DNA of 64,000 nt from Mycobacterium asiaticum DSM 44297. Its GTDB lineage: Bacteria; Actinomycetota; Actinomycetes; Mycobacteriales; Mycobacteriaceae. The stretch spans positions 1,516,815 through 1,580,814 of the forward strand of contig NZ_HG964936.1 of NCBI RefSeq assembly GCF_000613245.1, in the 5' to 3' direction. The notes below the pieces were generated by a model. The model worked only from the letters and a program-made list of their open reading frames with translations, did not search any database and was not told where the DNA came from. The position numbers and the translations under genes were made by a program. Positions 38,931 through 46,726 of the stretch are shown here, in pieces (position 1 is the stretch's first letter; every line of letters begins with the position of its first letter).

Positions 38931-39889
38931 GGCCGCCGTTCGTCCGAGTCATGCCCGACGAGGTCGAGCGTTACGGCGCGGCGCCGGCGGTCGTGCTGGC
39001 GCACATTCGGTACCGCTGTGAGTCGGACGGGCCAGGGCGCGTGGTGGTCGCGGGCATGCGATGGTGGCGGGTCTCCTACGCTGAATTCGGCTCCGAAGTC
39101 GGGTTGAGTGGCAGCGCAGTCCGTCGAGCGTTGGAGCGGCTAGCAAACACCGTCGAGGTCGCACACCACGAACCGCGCGACGATCCCCGCCGGTCTTACC
39201 GGATAGCTGCTGAGCAGCCAAAATACGATTCCGGCACACCGGCGACCAGCGATAATACGAATCCGACAAACCATTTGCCGAATTCGTACGAGGGTCTGCC
39301 GAATTCGACACACCCCCCTGCCGAATCCGACAGATGTACTACCTATAGAGAACTTGGAGAAGTAACAAGAGAAGGGGGAGAAGCGCCCACCCTCCACGGC
39401 GAGCTCGTCGACCGACCCACACAGGCGCTCGAGCAAACCAGCGTTCCACCCGAGCCCGCCCGCTACTGCTCCAAGCACATGCCCGAGGGAACCACCCAAC
39501 CGTGCGGGGCATGCGGGGACGCTCGACACAACTACACACGCTGGCAGAAGCGATACGGCGCGGCCTGGGACGCGCTGCACCCGCCGCTGATCGGCAAGGC
39601 CACAGCCAAAGCTCTCGCAACACTCGAGGCAGGCCGCCGCCTAGCCGACGATATGGCCGACGAAGCCGACCGACCCCAACGCGTGGCGCCGCGCTACCGG
39701 TGCAACCGCTGCCGTGACCGTGGAATCGTCCTTAACAGCGACGGTAAACCGGGGCGAGTTATCCGCATCTGCCATTGCGACGGCTATAGCCACCACCCCG
39801 CAGTCGAGGGAGAACTCACCGATGACCAACTCGCCTACGCTCGCCAACTCGACACCCCACCAGGCCGGCCTAGTAGATCGCGGGATTGA
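38927..39889 (+). CDS. winged-helix replication-initiator-like element protein
   Basis: A 320-residue protein from the GTG at 38927 (GTGA overlap). The N-terminal part looks like a winged-helix domain: VVLAHIRYRCES, MRWWRVSYAEFGSEVGLSG and SAVRRALERLAN, the latter a helix-turn-helix. The C-terminal half is hydrophilic with cysteine motifs (CSKHMPEGTTQPCGACGDAR and RYRCNRCRDRGIV), suggestive of a zinc-binding module. In phages this arrangement is common in replication initiators, but the assignment is tentative. Confidence 0.65.
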   Translation: MRPPFVRVMPDEVERYGAAPAVVLAHIRYRCESDGPGRVVVAGMRWWRVSYAEFGSEVGLSGSAVRRALERLANTVEVAHHEPRDDPRRSYRIAAEQPKYDSGTPATSDNTNPTNHLPNSYEGLPNSTHPPAESDRCTTYRELGEVTREGGEAPTLHGELVDRPTQALEQTSVPPEPARYCSKHMPEGTTQPCGACGDARHNYTRWQKRYGAAWDALHPPLIGKATAKALATLEAGRRLADDMADEADRPQRVAPRYRCNRCRDRGIVLNSDGKPGRVIRICHCDGYSHHPAVEGELTDDQLAYARQLDTPPGRPSRSRD

Positions 39890-40091
39890 CCGTTCCGCTA
39901 ACCCGCGGCGGGTGATTTTTATCGGCAACGACGCTCTTCCAAACCGTCGGCGGGTAGTACCCGACCTGGGCGTTCTGTTCGGGCGGAACGACTTTGAGGA
40001 CGCCACCTTCCAAGAACTGGTAGGTCGCCTGGTCTCCAAATTCGTCCTTCGCCGGCGTGACGTGATCTTGGTATCTGACTGTGAATGCCAT
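39870..40091 (-). CDS. small hypothetical protein, convergent within the element
   Basis: A 73-residue protein starting MAFTVRYQDHVTPAKDEFGD. Its residue use is that of a real beta-rich protein, unlike the arginine-rich frames opposite it. Its last 20 bases overlap the convergent replication-like gene. It is the only minus-strand gene in the left half of the element, so it may be separately controlled. No family recognised. Confidence 0.55.
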   Translation of the reverse strand: MAFTVRYQDHVTPAKDEFGDQATYQFLEGGVLKVVPPEQNAQVGYYPPTVWKSVVADKNHPPRVSGTVNPAIY

Positions 40092-40244
40092 GCCTGGAGC
40101 CTGCCACGCCAACCGCTTGGGACGGGGGAGGGCCGAATCTTGGCGAGCGGTGTGTGCCGACCGCCTTGTTAAGGCCCCACACGTGTCGGCAAAATTCGGA
40201 GTTTTTTGCTATTCCGCTGGAATCGAGATAAAGGCAGGTCAAAC

Positions 40245-40313
40245 ATGAAATATTTCGCACCGAATTCAACAAAAGCCCAGGTGGCAATTCGCCAGATTCG
40301 CGGTGTGCGGTGA
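40245..40313 (+). CDS. possible 22-residue leader peptide
   Basis: ATG at 40245 encodes MKYFAPNSTKAQVAIRQIRG plus two residues and stops at 40313, overlapping the GTG of the next gene. The AAGGCAGG sequence upstream could be a ribosome site. It lies in an AT-rich patch that probably contains a promoter. The overlap suggests translational coupling; it is a weak call by size. Confidence 0.35.
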   Translation: MKYFAPNSTKAQVAIRQIRGVR

Positions 40314-40609
40314 GGGTCGAGGATCGCCGATTGTGCGACGAGTTCGTGTCGAGGATGCGCGCCGAGGATCGTATCGGCCCCGACGAGTTGGCGATGGCTC
40401 ACCGGGTGGCCGGCATTTGCGGAAACGCCGACACGGTCGAGGAGGTCGCGCTGTACCGGCTGGCTGTGGCGACGGTGGGACTGTTGTCTGTCGACGATGG
40501 CGGCCGCGGGTGGCTGATTGCGCGTGCGGAGTTGGTGGAGGCGCAGCTGGACGCTGCCGTCGCAATCGCCTCGGCGGACCATCTCTGCGACGGGTCGGAA
40601 TCGGGCTGA
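40310..40609 (+). CDS. hypothetical element protein
   Basis: A 99-residue acidic helical protein (MRVEDRRLCDEFVSRMRAED). GTG start. It precedes the capsid gene by 299 bases, and position suggests a late or regulatory gene. No family recognised. Confidence 0.55.
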   Translation: MRVEDRRLCDEFVSRMRAEDRIGPDELAMAHRVAGICGNADTVEEVALYRLAVATVGLLSVDDGGRGWLIARAELVEAQLDAAVAIASADHLCDGSESG

Positions 40610-40908
40610 GTGCGGCCCTCGGCGGCGAACACGCGCCGCCGAGGGTAGTTGCACCCTGAATCGCATCCGTGTCATTCTCGGAGCAGCCGCGGTGATTCCC
40701 GGCCGAGCAATCGGCCGGGTTATCCGCGGCGAGGAGACCGCCACCGAACTGTCCCGCCGCCGAGGATCGACCGCCGCCAACCGGCCGCCGCCGTGAATCC
40801 GCCGCCGCTCAGCGACGTCGCCGCCGCCGAAATCGCCCGTCTAGGGCATTCCTATTTGACGCTGCGCGGAACACGTTGCTGCGCATCATATTTCGGAGGC
40901 ATTTTGCG
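40610..40908. other. region before the capsid gene
   Basis: A 299-base stretch without a firm gene. A 39-codon frame from GTG 40793 (MNPPPLSDVAAAEIARLGHS) ends at 40912, overlapping the capsid ATG as ATGA, and could be a coupled small gene. An alternative short frame ends at 40796. GGAGG sits about 14 bases before the capsid start. Confidence 0.4.
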
Positions 40909-42039
40909 ATGAATCTCGCAGAGGAAGTCAAGGCCAAGGCCGCCGCGTACCGGGCCGGCCAGATCACCGGCGACGAGTTCTCGGCGTTCATGGACGACGC
41001 CGAGGCGCGCGCCAGTCAAGCGGCCCGCGGCCAGCAGGCTCGGCAGTGGCGCAACGCCGGCTACGCGGCAGCAGAGGGGCTGGTCACGGCCAAGCACGTC
41101 ACTGGGCGCCAGGCGGCGCCTCTGGGCCTGGACGAGGAGTCGCTGCAAGCGTTGCACGGCGCCGTGATGTCGCGGCAGTCGCTGCAAGTGAAGGCGTTTT
41201 CCTCGCCGACTTCGCTGCTGCCGGCGCAGCTAGCGTCCAACGTCCTGGGGCCGGTGCACGAGAACCGGCTGCTGGACCGGCTGCCGGTGCAGGCAGTCAC
41301 CGCGCCGGCCGTCGAGTACATCAGGCACAACAGCACGACCGGCGCCGCGGCCGTGGTCGCCGAGGGTGGGCTCAAGCCCGAGCTGGTGCTCAACACGCAG
41401 CAGATGACCGCGACGGCCCAGAAGATCGCCGCGCACACCGCGACCACCTACGAGGCGATATCGGATTGGGACTCGTGGACCGGCTATGTGCAGGCCGAGC
41501 TGTTCCGGCAGATCATCGACGTCGAGAACGCCGAACTGCTGGGCGGCGCCGGCACGACGGGGCACCTGACCGGGCTGCTGCACACCTCGGGAATCCTGAC
41601 GCACGATCACAGCGCCGACGCGACTGGCGTCACCTCGTTGGACGCCGTGGAGATGAGCATCGCCGCGCTGCGGACCGGGGCGGCGCTGGCCGAGCCGGAC
41701 CTACTGGTGCTCAACCCGCTGACCTGGTCGGCGATGCGCCGCGAGAAGGACAGCCAGAACCGCTATCTGGTGGCGCCTGACCCCACCCAGGGCGCAGCAT
41801 CGAGTCTGTGGGGTGTCGAAGTGCTCGTCACCACGGTGCAGGCCGCCGGCACCGGGCTGCTGATCGACAGCAGCAAGTTCGGCCGCGTCCTGCTGCGCGA
41901 GGGCCTGTCGCTGCGCACCGGCAGCGCCAACGACGACTTCACCCACAACCTGGTGCGGTTCGTCGGCGAGGAGCGCCTGGCGCTGGCCGTCGAGCGGCCG
42001 GCGGCGCTGCTGTCCATCACAGGCCTGCCGACCAGCTAG
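40909..42039 (+). CDS. phage major capsid protein, HK97 fold
   Basis: A 376-residue capsid protein. The first about 100 residues form a charged helical region like the HK97 scaffold/delta domain (EEVKAKAAAYRAGQITGDEF). The capsid fold follows: VEYIRHNSTTGAAAVVAEGG, KIAAHTATTYEAISD, LLGGAGTTGHLTGLLHTSG, DLLVLNPLTWSAMRREKDSQ and GVEVLVTTVQAAGTGLLIDS, all typical of the phage_capsid family. ATG preceded by GGAGG. It implies this element builds, or interferes with, a capsid shell. Confidence 0.92.
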   Translation: MNLAEEVKAKAAAYRAGQITGDEFSAFMDDAEARASQAARGQQARQWRNAGYAAAEGLVTAKHVTGRQAAPLGLDEESLQALHGAVMSRQSLQVKAFSSPTSLLPAQLASNVLGPVHENRLLDRLPVQAVTAPAVEYIRHNSTTGAAAVVAEGGLKPELVLNTQQMTATAQKIAAHTATTYEAISDWDSWTGYVQAELFRQIIDVENAELLGGAGTTGHLTGLLHTSGILTHDHSADATGVTSLDAVEMSIAALRTGAALAEPDLLVLNPLTWSAMRREKDSQNRYLVAPDPTQGAASSLWGVEVLVTTVQAAGTGLLIDSSKFGRVLLREGLSLRTGSANDDFTHNLVRFVGEERLALAVERPAALLSITGLPTS

Positions 42040-42050
42040 GGGGCCGACCG

Positions 42051-42299
42051 ATGAAAGTCAAGGTGCTGCAACCGTTTCAGGTCTGCTACGACGGCGCGAT
42101 CCACCGACCCGGCAAGACCGCCGAGGTGCCCGACCACATCGGGGAGCTGTGGCTGGCCTCGGGATGGGTCGACGAGGTGGGCGGCCGCAAGCGCAAAGCG
42201 GGCTGGATACCTCAGGTGACGTCGGACGCCGGCGTGGTAGTCGACGAGTTCGGCAGGCCGGTCCCAGCGGCCGGCGACAGCAATCCCGTCGACGAGTGA
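42051..42299 (+). CDS. small element protein between capsid and protease-like gene
   Basis: An 82-residue protein (MKVKVLQPFQVCYDGAIHRP). The beta-rich N-terminus through PDHIGELWLASGWVDEV resembles small head-completion or decoration proteins found beside capsid genes, but I cannot name the family. ATG 11 bases after capsid; its stop overlaps the next GTG. Confidence 0.65.
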   Translation: MKVKVLQPFQVCYDGAIHRPGKTAEVPDHIGELWLASGWVDEVGGRKRKAGWIPQVTSDAGVVVDEFGRPVPAAGDSNPVDE

Positions 42300-42844
42300 C
42301 CGCGCCGGCGAGCTCGACGCGCCGGGGCATGTGTTACCCGGTGCGCGGTGAAGCCGCGTTCGACATCGTCATCAGCGGCGGCCACCGCGAACGCGGCGGC
42401 GTGGTGCTCACGCCGAGCCAGTGGCGGCAACCGTTCACGCGGGTGCCGATCACCGTGATACAGCACGGCACCCGCCATGCCATCGGCGAGGGCGTACCGT
42501 TCGTCGACCGCAAAAACAACTTGCGTATCCGCGGAATGTGGGCCTCCACACCGCTAGGCGAATACGTGAGAACACTCGTGGCGCAACGCGTTCTGCGTGA
42601 TGCCAAGCTCGAGTACGCCGACACCATCGACGACGCAGGCCAGCTGGTGCGCGAGGTGCTCGGCGGGGTGTTCAGGCTGCCCGCCGGGCCGCCGCCTGTC
42701 GGCTGCGGCGCTGAGCCGGCGGCCGAACTGCTCGGTCTGGCCGCCCGTATCTACACCGCCACACCGGCCCAGCGGGCCGCGTTGGCCGACCAAGTCATTG
42801 CCTGCGCCGTCGCGCTGGGCGGCCAGACGGGAAAGGGGAATTGA
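42296..42844 (+). CDS. prohead-protease-like protein, probably catalytically dead
   Basis: A 182-residue protein from GTG 42296 (GTGA overlap). The core resembles HK97-type prohead protease: RERGGVVLTPSQWRQPFTRV, the catalytic-His-like QHGTRHAIGEG, DRKNNLRIRGMWASTPLGEY, then VAQRVLRDAKLEYAD. In active enzymes the segment equivalent to RDAKLEY carries the serine nucleophile; here a lysine is present. The gene also follows, not precedes, the capsid gene. The assignment rests on my own pattern reading. Confidence 0.5.
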   Translation: MTAPASSTRRGMCYPVRGEAAFDIVISGGHRERGGVVLTPSQWRQPFTRVPITVIQHGTRHAIGEGVPFVDRKNNLRIRGMWASTPLGEYVRTLVAQRVLRDAKLEYADTIDDAGQLVREVLGGVFRLPAGPPPVGCGAEPAAELLGLAARIYTATPAQRAALADQVIACAVALGGQTGKGN

Positions 42845-42845
42845 G

Positions 42846-43016
42846 ATGCCCGCACCGGATTCTTTCCCTGCGCCGGATTTGCGGACTCGGACGTGGATGA
42901 AACCGTCGCGGCCCATTGCCACGAAGGTCACCTTCAACACGGTTCGGGTCGTTGTCCCTAACTTCGCGGAGTTGGTCTACGGCAAGTACAAGCCCGATGG
43001 CTCACGTTATCGGTGA
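42846..43016 (+). CDS. small element protein
   Basis: A 56-residue basic protein (MPAPDSFPAPDLRTRTWMKP) starting just after the protease-like gene and ending 7 bases before ATG 43024 and overlapping ATG 42997, the two possible P450 starts. Pro-rich then beta-like (KVTFNTVRVVVPNFAELVYG). No family recognised. Confidence 0.5.
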   Translation: MPAPDSFPAPDLRTRTWMKPSRPIATKVTFNTVRVVVPNFAELVYGKYKPDGSRYR

Positions 43017-44130
43017 TGAACTGATGAGTGATGACTTCGTCGACGTGATGGCGCTCGACAGGGGGCGGGGGTTTCGGCTGCTGAGCGCCCAGGGGCCCGT
43101 GTTTACGCCGTGGGAGGGAACCTATGTCTTGACTCGCCGCGAGGACATTCTGGCGGTGTTGCGCAACCCCGAGTTGACCGTTTCGGCGCGGACCTCGCCG
43201 GTGACCGGGTTGCCTCTCGACAAGCGACAACACGACCTGTTCGTGAAGCTGTTTGACCGCGCTGCCACGTCGGTGATGACCGTGGTAATCCGTGAAAGCG
43301 CCCGAGAAGTGATCGAACATGTAGCCGGCGGGCAAGGCTGCGACGGCATCGCCGACGTGGCCCTGCCGTTCGTTTCCTCGGTGCTGCAGGGCATCTGCGA
43401 CCTGGACCCCGACGATGCCTACGTCGAGCTGGTCGAAACACACGACGGGGCCGGGTCCCTCCATTGCTTGGACATGGCGGAGGGCGTGATCGCTGCGCGG
43501 CGCGAGAATCCCGGCGGCGACATCATTTCACGGATGCTCGTCGAGGCGCCGGAACTTCCCGACCAGGAAATCGACTGGCTGACGTCCCAGTTCGTCTGCC
43601 CTGCAACCATTTTCATCGCAACGCCGCTAGGGCATGCACTGCTTGAGCTTGCGCGTCGCCCCGAACTGCGGGACCGGCTGCGCGGTAACCCCAAGGATCA
43701 GCCGGTTTTCGTCAACGAAATGCTGCGCCTGGAAGGCTCGGCGATGGCCGGTGCTCGTACGGTGGCGCCCCTCACTGTGGCGGGTGTGAACATTCCGGTG
43801 GGCTCAACCCTGCACCTATGGATGGCCCTGCTCAACCGGGACGGCTCCGACGAGTTTTCGACCGATGAGCTGCGCATGGACGGCCGGCACCGCCAATACG
43901 CGTTCGGCGTCGGCCCGCGGCGCTGCCCAGCAGCTCACTTCGTCCGTACCGTCCTGGCCGTGTTCGTCGACGAATGGCTCTGCCGCATCCCGACGTTCGA
44001 CGTCGACCCTGATTGCACACCTCGGGTGTACTACCCAGACCGCTTCCTCGGCTCCGTGGACCTGATGTTTGTCCTACGCGAGCTGCCGCTGCGATGGCCT
44101 GTCACCGGCCTCGTTGTCGCGTGGTCGTGA
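42997..44130 (+). CDS. atypical cytochrome P450, cargo in the element
   Basis: A 377-residue P450-like protein from ATG 42997; ATG 43024 is an alternative. The heme loop FGVGPRRCPAAHFVR keeps the cysteine ligand, and ExxR is in VNEMLRLEGSAMAGAR. The I helix, normally AGxxT, reads FVCPATIFIATPLGH, so the oxygen-activating Ala-Gly and Thr pair is altered, and the C-helix region (LDKRQHDLFVKLFDRA) lacks a clear WxxxR. It is about 30 residues short of usual bacterial P450s. Redox partner genes are not nearby. It may be active with an unusual substrate, or degenerate. Confidence 0.8.
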   Translation: MAHVIGDELMSDDFVDVMALDRGRGFRLLSAQGPVFTPWEGTYVLTRREDILAVLRNPELTVSARTSPVTGLPLDKRQHDLFVKLFDRAATSVMTVVIRESAREVIEHVAGGQGCDGIADVALPFVSSVLQGICDLDPDDAYVELVETHDGAGSLHCLDMAEGVIAARRENPGGDIISRMLVEAPELPDQEIDWLTSQFVCPATIFIATPLGHALLELARRPELRDRLRGNPKDQPVFVNEMLRLEGSAMAGARTVAPLTVAGVNIPVGSTLHLWMALLNRDGSDEFSTDELRMDGRHRQYAFGVGPRRCPAAHFVRTVLAVFVDEWLCRIPTFDVDPDCTPRVYYPDRFLGSVDLMFVLRELPLRWPVTGLVVAWS

Positions 44131-44188
44131 GATCGATCTGAGGCGACAACCTCGGCCGTCTCGTACCTACACGTGAAAGGCTGGCGCG

Positions 44189-45367
44189 CTACGCAGATGC
44201 AGCGTCACCACCGACTTGCTCAAGATCAATCTTTAGCTCTTTCGGCGGCCGCTCGGTCTTAATTACGCCACCATAATCCATTTCTTCGAGTGCGCGGATC
44301 ACGTCGCCCGCGGGAATGCCGCGGTAGAAAGGCGGACTGGCCGGTCCGGAGTCACTCGCCTCCGCATCGGCCGAATCTTCAACGACGAGTCCAATTACCC
44401 GACCGTCGGCCGCAACGATAGGTCCACCGCTATTGCCAGGCCGCGTCATCGCCGAGAATAGGAAAATGTTCTGACGGTCGGTCGTCTGGGTTGTCGGGTT
44501 GACGACTTCTCCACGCTGCACTACGTATTCGTTCGATCGGGGCATGCTCACGACTTCGCCACGTTGGACACCGATTGCCATCTCGGAAGTCATTGGTACA
44601 CGTGGGTATCCGAATACGAAGACCTCGTCGGCCCAGCGGGGATCGCGAAACACTATCCCAGGCAATTGCGGCAGTGGCGGTTTGCCGTCTAGCGGGGGCA
44701 CTTCGATGACAGCAACGTCGAGCGTTTTATGGCCGCTTACCTTGCAAGGGTGACTGACTCGTGCGGTGTGGTGGGCGGAACACGAGGGGTGCACGTCAAT
44801 CTCGGCCCCCTCGGCCTGGATCCCTTCGACGACGTGCTTGTTTGTGATGATGTGGCTTCCGTCGACAACAAGACCTGTTCCCCAATGTTCGCTAGGCGTG
44901 CCATCGGGGCGCAGTCCGGCAAGGAGCACCGTGACGAGGTTGTAGCTCGGGATGATGAGTTCCGCTCCAAGAACTGAAGCCAGCCATAGGCGCCCCGCGG
45001 ACTGCGGCGACCGTAAACCCTGAGCAATGTATTGCTGGCCTAACAGTGGCAGCGGCTGATGCCACCCGGCGGGCAATAGGAGGCCGGCGCGTTCCATCGC
45101 GCTTAGGATTCGGGTTAATTCAGCGACGTTCACTTTTATGTCGTTTTCCTGGAGAAAGTGAACGAAGTCCGCGACGCACCATAGATCGATAACGCCGGCT
45201 GCCGGCATCGTCTTGCCAATTACTTGTGCGATCTCGGGGTCATGAATTAGGGAAAAGAATTTGAACGCCGTGTCAGCGATGAGCACCCGAAGCTCGACCG
45301 AGTCCTCCCTGAGGGTGAAGGTGGTTAGCTCGGACGACGTCAGGTCGGGTGTATCACCAGTGCTCAC
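44189..45367 (-). CDS. trypsin-like serine protease with a distinct N-terminal domain
   Basis: A 392-residue protein. The C-terminal protease half holds the catalytic triad: His in HIITNKHVVEG, Asp in LDVAVIEVPP, Ser in TRPGNSGGPIVA. The N-terminal about 130 residues (FFSLIHDPEIAQVIGKTM, VADFVHFLQENDIKVNVAEL, LSAMERAGLLLPAGW) look like a helical, winged-helix-like domain. No signal peptide or membrane helix, so it is probably cytoplasmic. Local base composition is visibly lower in GC than its neighbours, suggesting recent transfer. It lies 46 bases downstream of the tyrosine recombinase on the same strand. Confidence 0.88.
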   Translation of the reverse strand: MSTGDTPDLTSSELTTFTLREDSVELRVLIADTAFKFFSLIHDPEIAQVIGKTMPAAGVIDLWCVADFVHFLQENDIKVNVAELTRILSAMERAGLLLPAGWHQPLPLLGQQYIAQGLRSPQSAGRLWLASVLGAELIIPSYNLVTVLLAGLRPDGTPSEHWGTGLVVDGSHIITNKHVVEGIQAEGAEIDVHPSCSAHHTARVSHPCKVSGHKTLDVAVIEVPPLDGKPPLPQLPGIVFRDPRWADEVFVFGYPRVPMTSEMAIGVQRGEVVSMPRSNEYVVQRGEVVNPTTQTTDRQNIFLFSAMTRPGNSGGPIVAADGRVIGLVVEDSADAEASDSGPASPPFYRGIPAGDVIRALEEMDYGGVIKTERPPKELKIDLEQVGGDAASA

Positions 45368-45413
45368 TGGGACGACGGTATTTCAGACGTCGCCTCATTG
45401 TCGATGTCGCGCG

Positions 45414-46313
45414 TCATCCTGCAGCCGACTTGGCCGCCGCGCGTAGTTCGTCGTCGTCTACCGCGGTGTAACGCTCGGTGGTCGCTACCGAGGTGTGGCC
45501 GAGTAGCACTTGGACGGCGCGCAGGTTGCGGCTGCCGCGGTAGGCCCGGGTGGCGAAGCGGTGGCGCAGCTTGTGCATCGACCAGCCGGCGGGCAACGCC
45601 GCGGCGACCAGCTTCCCGACATGCTCGGCCGTGAGGTGACTGCCGGTCGGCCACGCCGGGAACAGCCAGCCGGCGGCTGGCAGATAGGGCGTGTGGCCGG
45701 CGGGGCCGGCGCGCAGAGCGGTTGCCAGCTCGTCGGTGATCGGCACGACGCGCGTTTTGCCGCCCTTGCCGTGCACGACCAGCTGCGGTCCGCCGCAGCC
45801 CTCGACGACGTCGCGGGTATGGACCTGGGCCACTTCGGCCCGGCGCAGCCCGGCCTCGGCGGCCAGCCGCATCATCAGGCCCACCCGCGCATCAGCCGTC
45901 GACATGGCTTGCCGCCACGCGTCGTCGGGCACCGGCCGCGGCACTGCAGGCGGTATCCGCACTGCCGGTAGGTCGTCGGCGATGCAGGCCGGCACTCGGC
46001 CGGCGCGGTGCGCCCACCGGAAGAACTCGCGTGCGGCCGCCCGGTAAAAGCGCCGCGTCTCGGGTTTCCATTGCTGCCGGCCGAACCATTCGACAAGCTG
46101 CCCGCCAGTCACCTCAGCGGGCGGCCGGTCCACGCTGCGGGCGATGCGGGCCAACGCGCGCCGACGTGCGTCGACCGTGCGGGTGCTTTGGCCGGCGGCG
46201 GCCAGGTGCAGGCAGTAGTCGGCGATGGGTTGTCGCCACGCCGCGGGGATCATTGAGGGCGCCGGTCCCGGACGGCGCGCTGTCCGTTTCCGCTCTACGT
46301 CGCTGGCGCTCAT
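45414..46313 (-). CDS. tyrosine recombinase / site-specific integrase
   Basis: A 299-residue tyrosine recombinase. The SAM-like N-terminal domain (AGQSTRTVDARRRALARIAR) is followed by the catalytic domain: Arg I in AEAGLRRAEVAQVH, Lys in VHGKGGKTRVVP, HxxR in MHKLRHRFATRAYRG, His in LLGHTSVATTERYTAV with the nucleophilic Tyr. All residues are intact. It is the second recombinase in the element, on the opposite strand to the serine integrase and at the other end. Its start overlaps the preceding small gene in ATGA. Confidence 0.93.
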   Translation of the reverse strand: MSASDVERKRTARRPGPAPSMIPAAWRQPIADYCLHLAAAGQSTRTVDARRRALARIARSVDRPPAEVTGGQLVEWFGRQQWKPETRRFYRAAAREFFRWAHRAGRVPACIADDLPAVRIPPAVPRPVPDDAWRQAMSTADARVGLMMRLAAEAGLRRAEVAQVHTRDVVEGCGGPQLVVHGKGGKTRVVPITDELATALRAGPAGHTPYLPAAGWLFPAWPTGSHLTAEHVGKLVAAALPAGWSMHKLRHRFATRAYRGSRNLRAVQVLLGHTSVATTERYTAVDDDELRAAAKSAAG

Positions 46314-46600
46314 GTCAGCGCGTCGAGGGAGTCGGCGGCATTGAGCAGCGCGGCGGCCAACTGGCGCGCTTGCACGGCGGTGAGCTCCTCGGTGTTCTCG
46401 TATACCGATATGCAGCGGCTGATGAGTTGGCCGTCGCCGGCCTGCGTGCCCTCGACCGCGATCACCGCACCAGCCGCATCGTGGCGGGACCAGGTGAGAT
46501 AACGCATGACATCGCCGGGGACACCAGAAAATTCAAACCAGTTGCCGGCGACGGCGCCGGCAGGAGTTGTTGTCATAGCGGGTGAGCGTATTGCCATCAA
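46310..46600 (-). CDS. small hypothetical protein coupled to the tyrosine recombinase
   Basis: A 96-residue acidic protein (internal ATG at 46576 gives MTTTPAGAVAGNWFEFSGVP and 88 residues). It is translationally coupled to the recombinase. Such small partner proteins can be excisionase-like, but this one has no obvious helix-turn-helix. No family recognised. Confidence 0.65.
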   Translation of the reverse strand: MMAIRSPAMTTTPAGAVAGNWFEFSGVPGDVMRYLTWSRHDAAGAVIAVEGTQAGDGQLISRCISVYENTEELTAVQARQLAAALLNAADSLDALT

Positions 46601-46627
46601 ATGCGTTGCGGAACAACAATTTTGAGA

Positions 46628-46686
46628 CTAGTCGCTACTCGCCGATTCTATTCAGCAGGCGTATGGCGTATGCGCTGAGCGACTAG
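46628..46686. repeat. inverted repeat near the right end of the element
   Basis: CTAGTCGCT (46628-46636) and AGCGACTAG (46678-46686) form a perfect 9-bp inverted pair with a 41-base gap, 41 bases from the attR core. It could be a recombination-accessory or regulator site. Confidence 0.45.
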
Positions 46687-46726
46687 CTCGCCGAGGCCCT
46701 TAATCCGCTAATTTGCAGCGTTTGCA

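Noticed and set aside
39714..40172. A 152-residue plus-strand frame opposite the small gene at 39870-40091
   Set aside because: Its composition and lack of a ribosome site fit a shadow better than a gene; the minus-strand frame has more protein-like residue use, though confidence is moderate.
42916..42996. Upstream extension of the P450 (start at 42916)
   Set aside because: It runs through the small gene at 42846-43016 in another frame and reads as Ser/Arg-rich non-P450 sequence.
36540..46700. A terminase or portal gene inside the element
   Set aside because: No reading frame of suitable length (over 350 residues) with Walker motifs was seen; the only large frames are integrase, capsid, P450, protease and recombinase.
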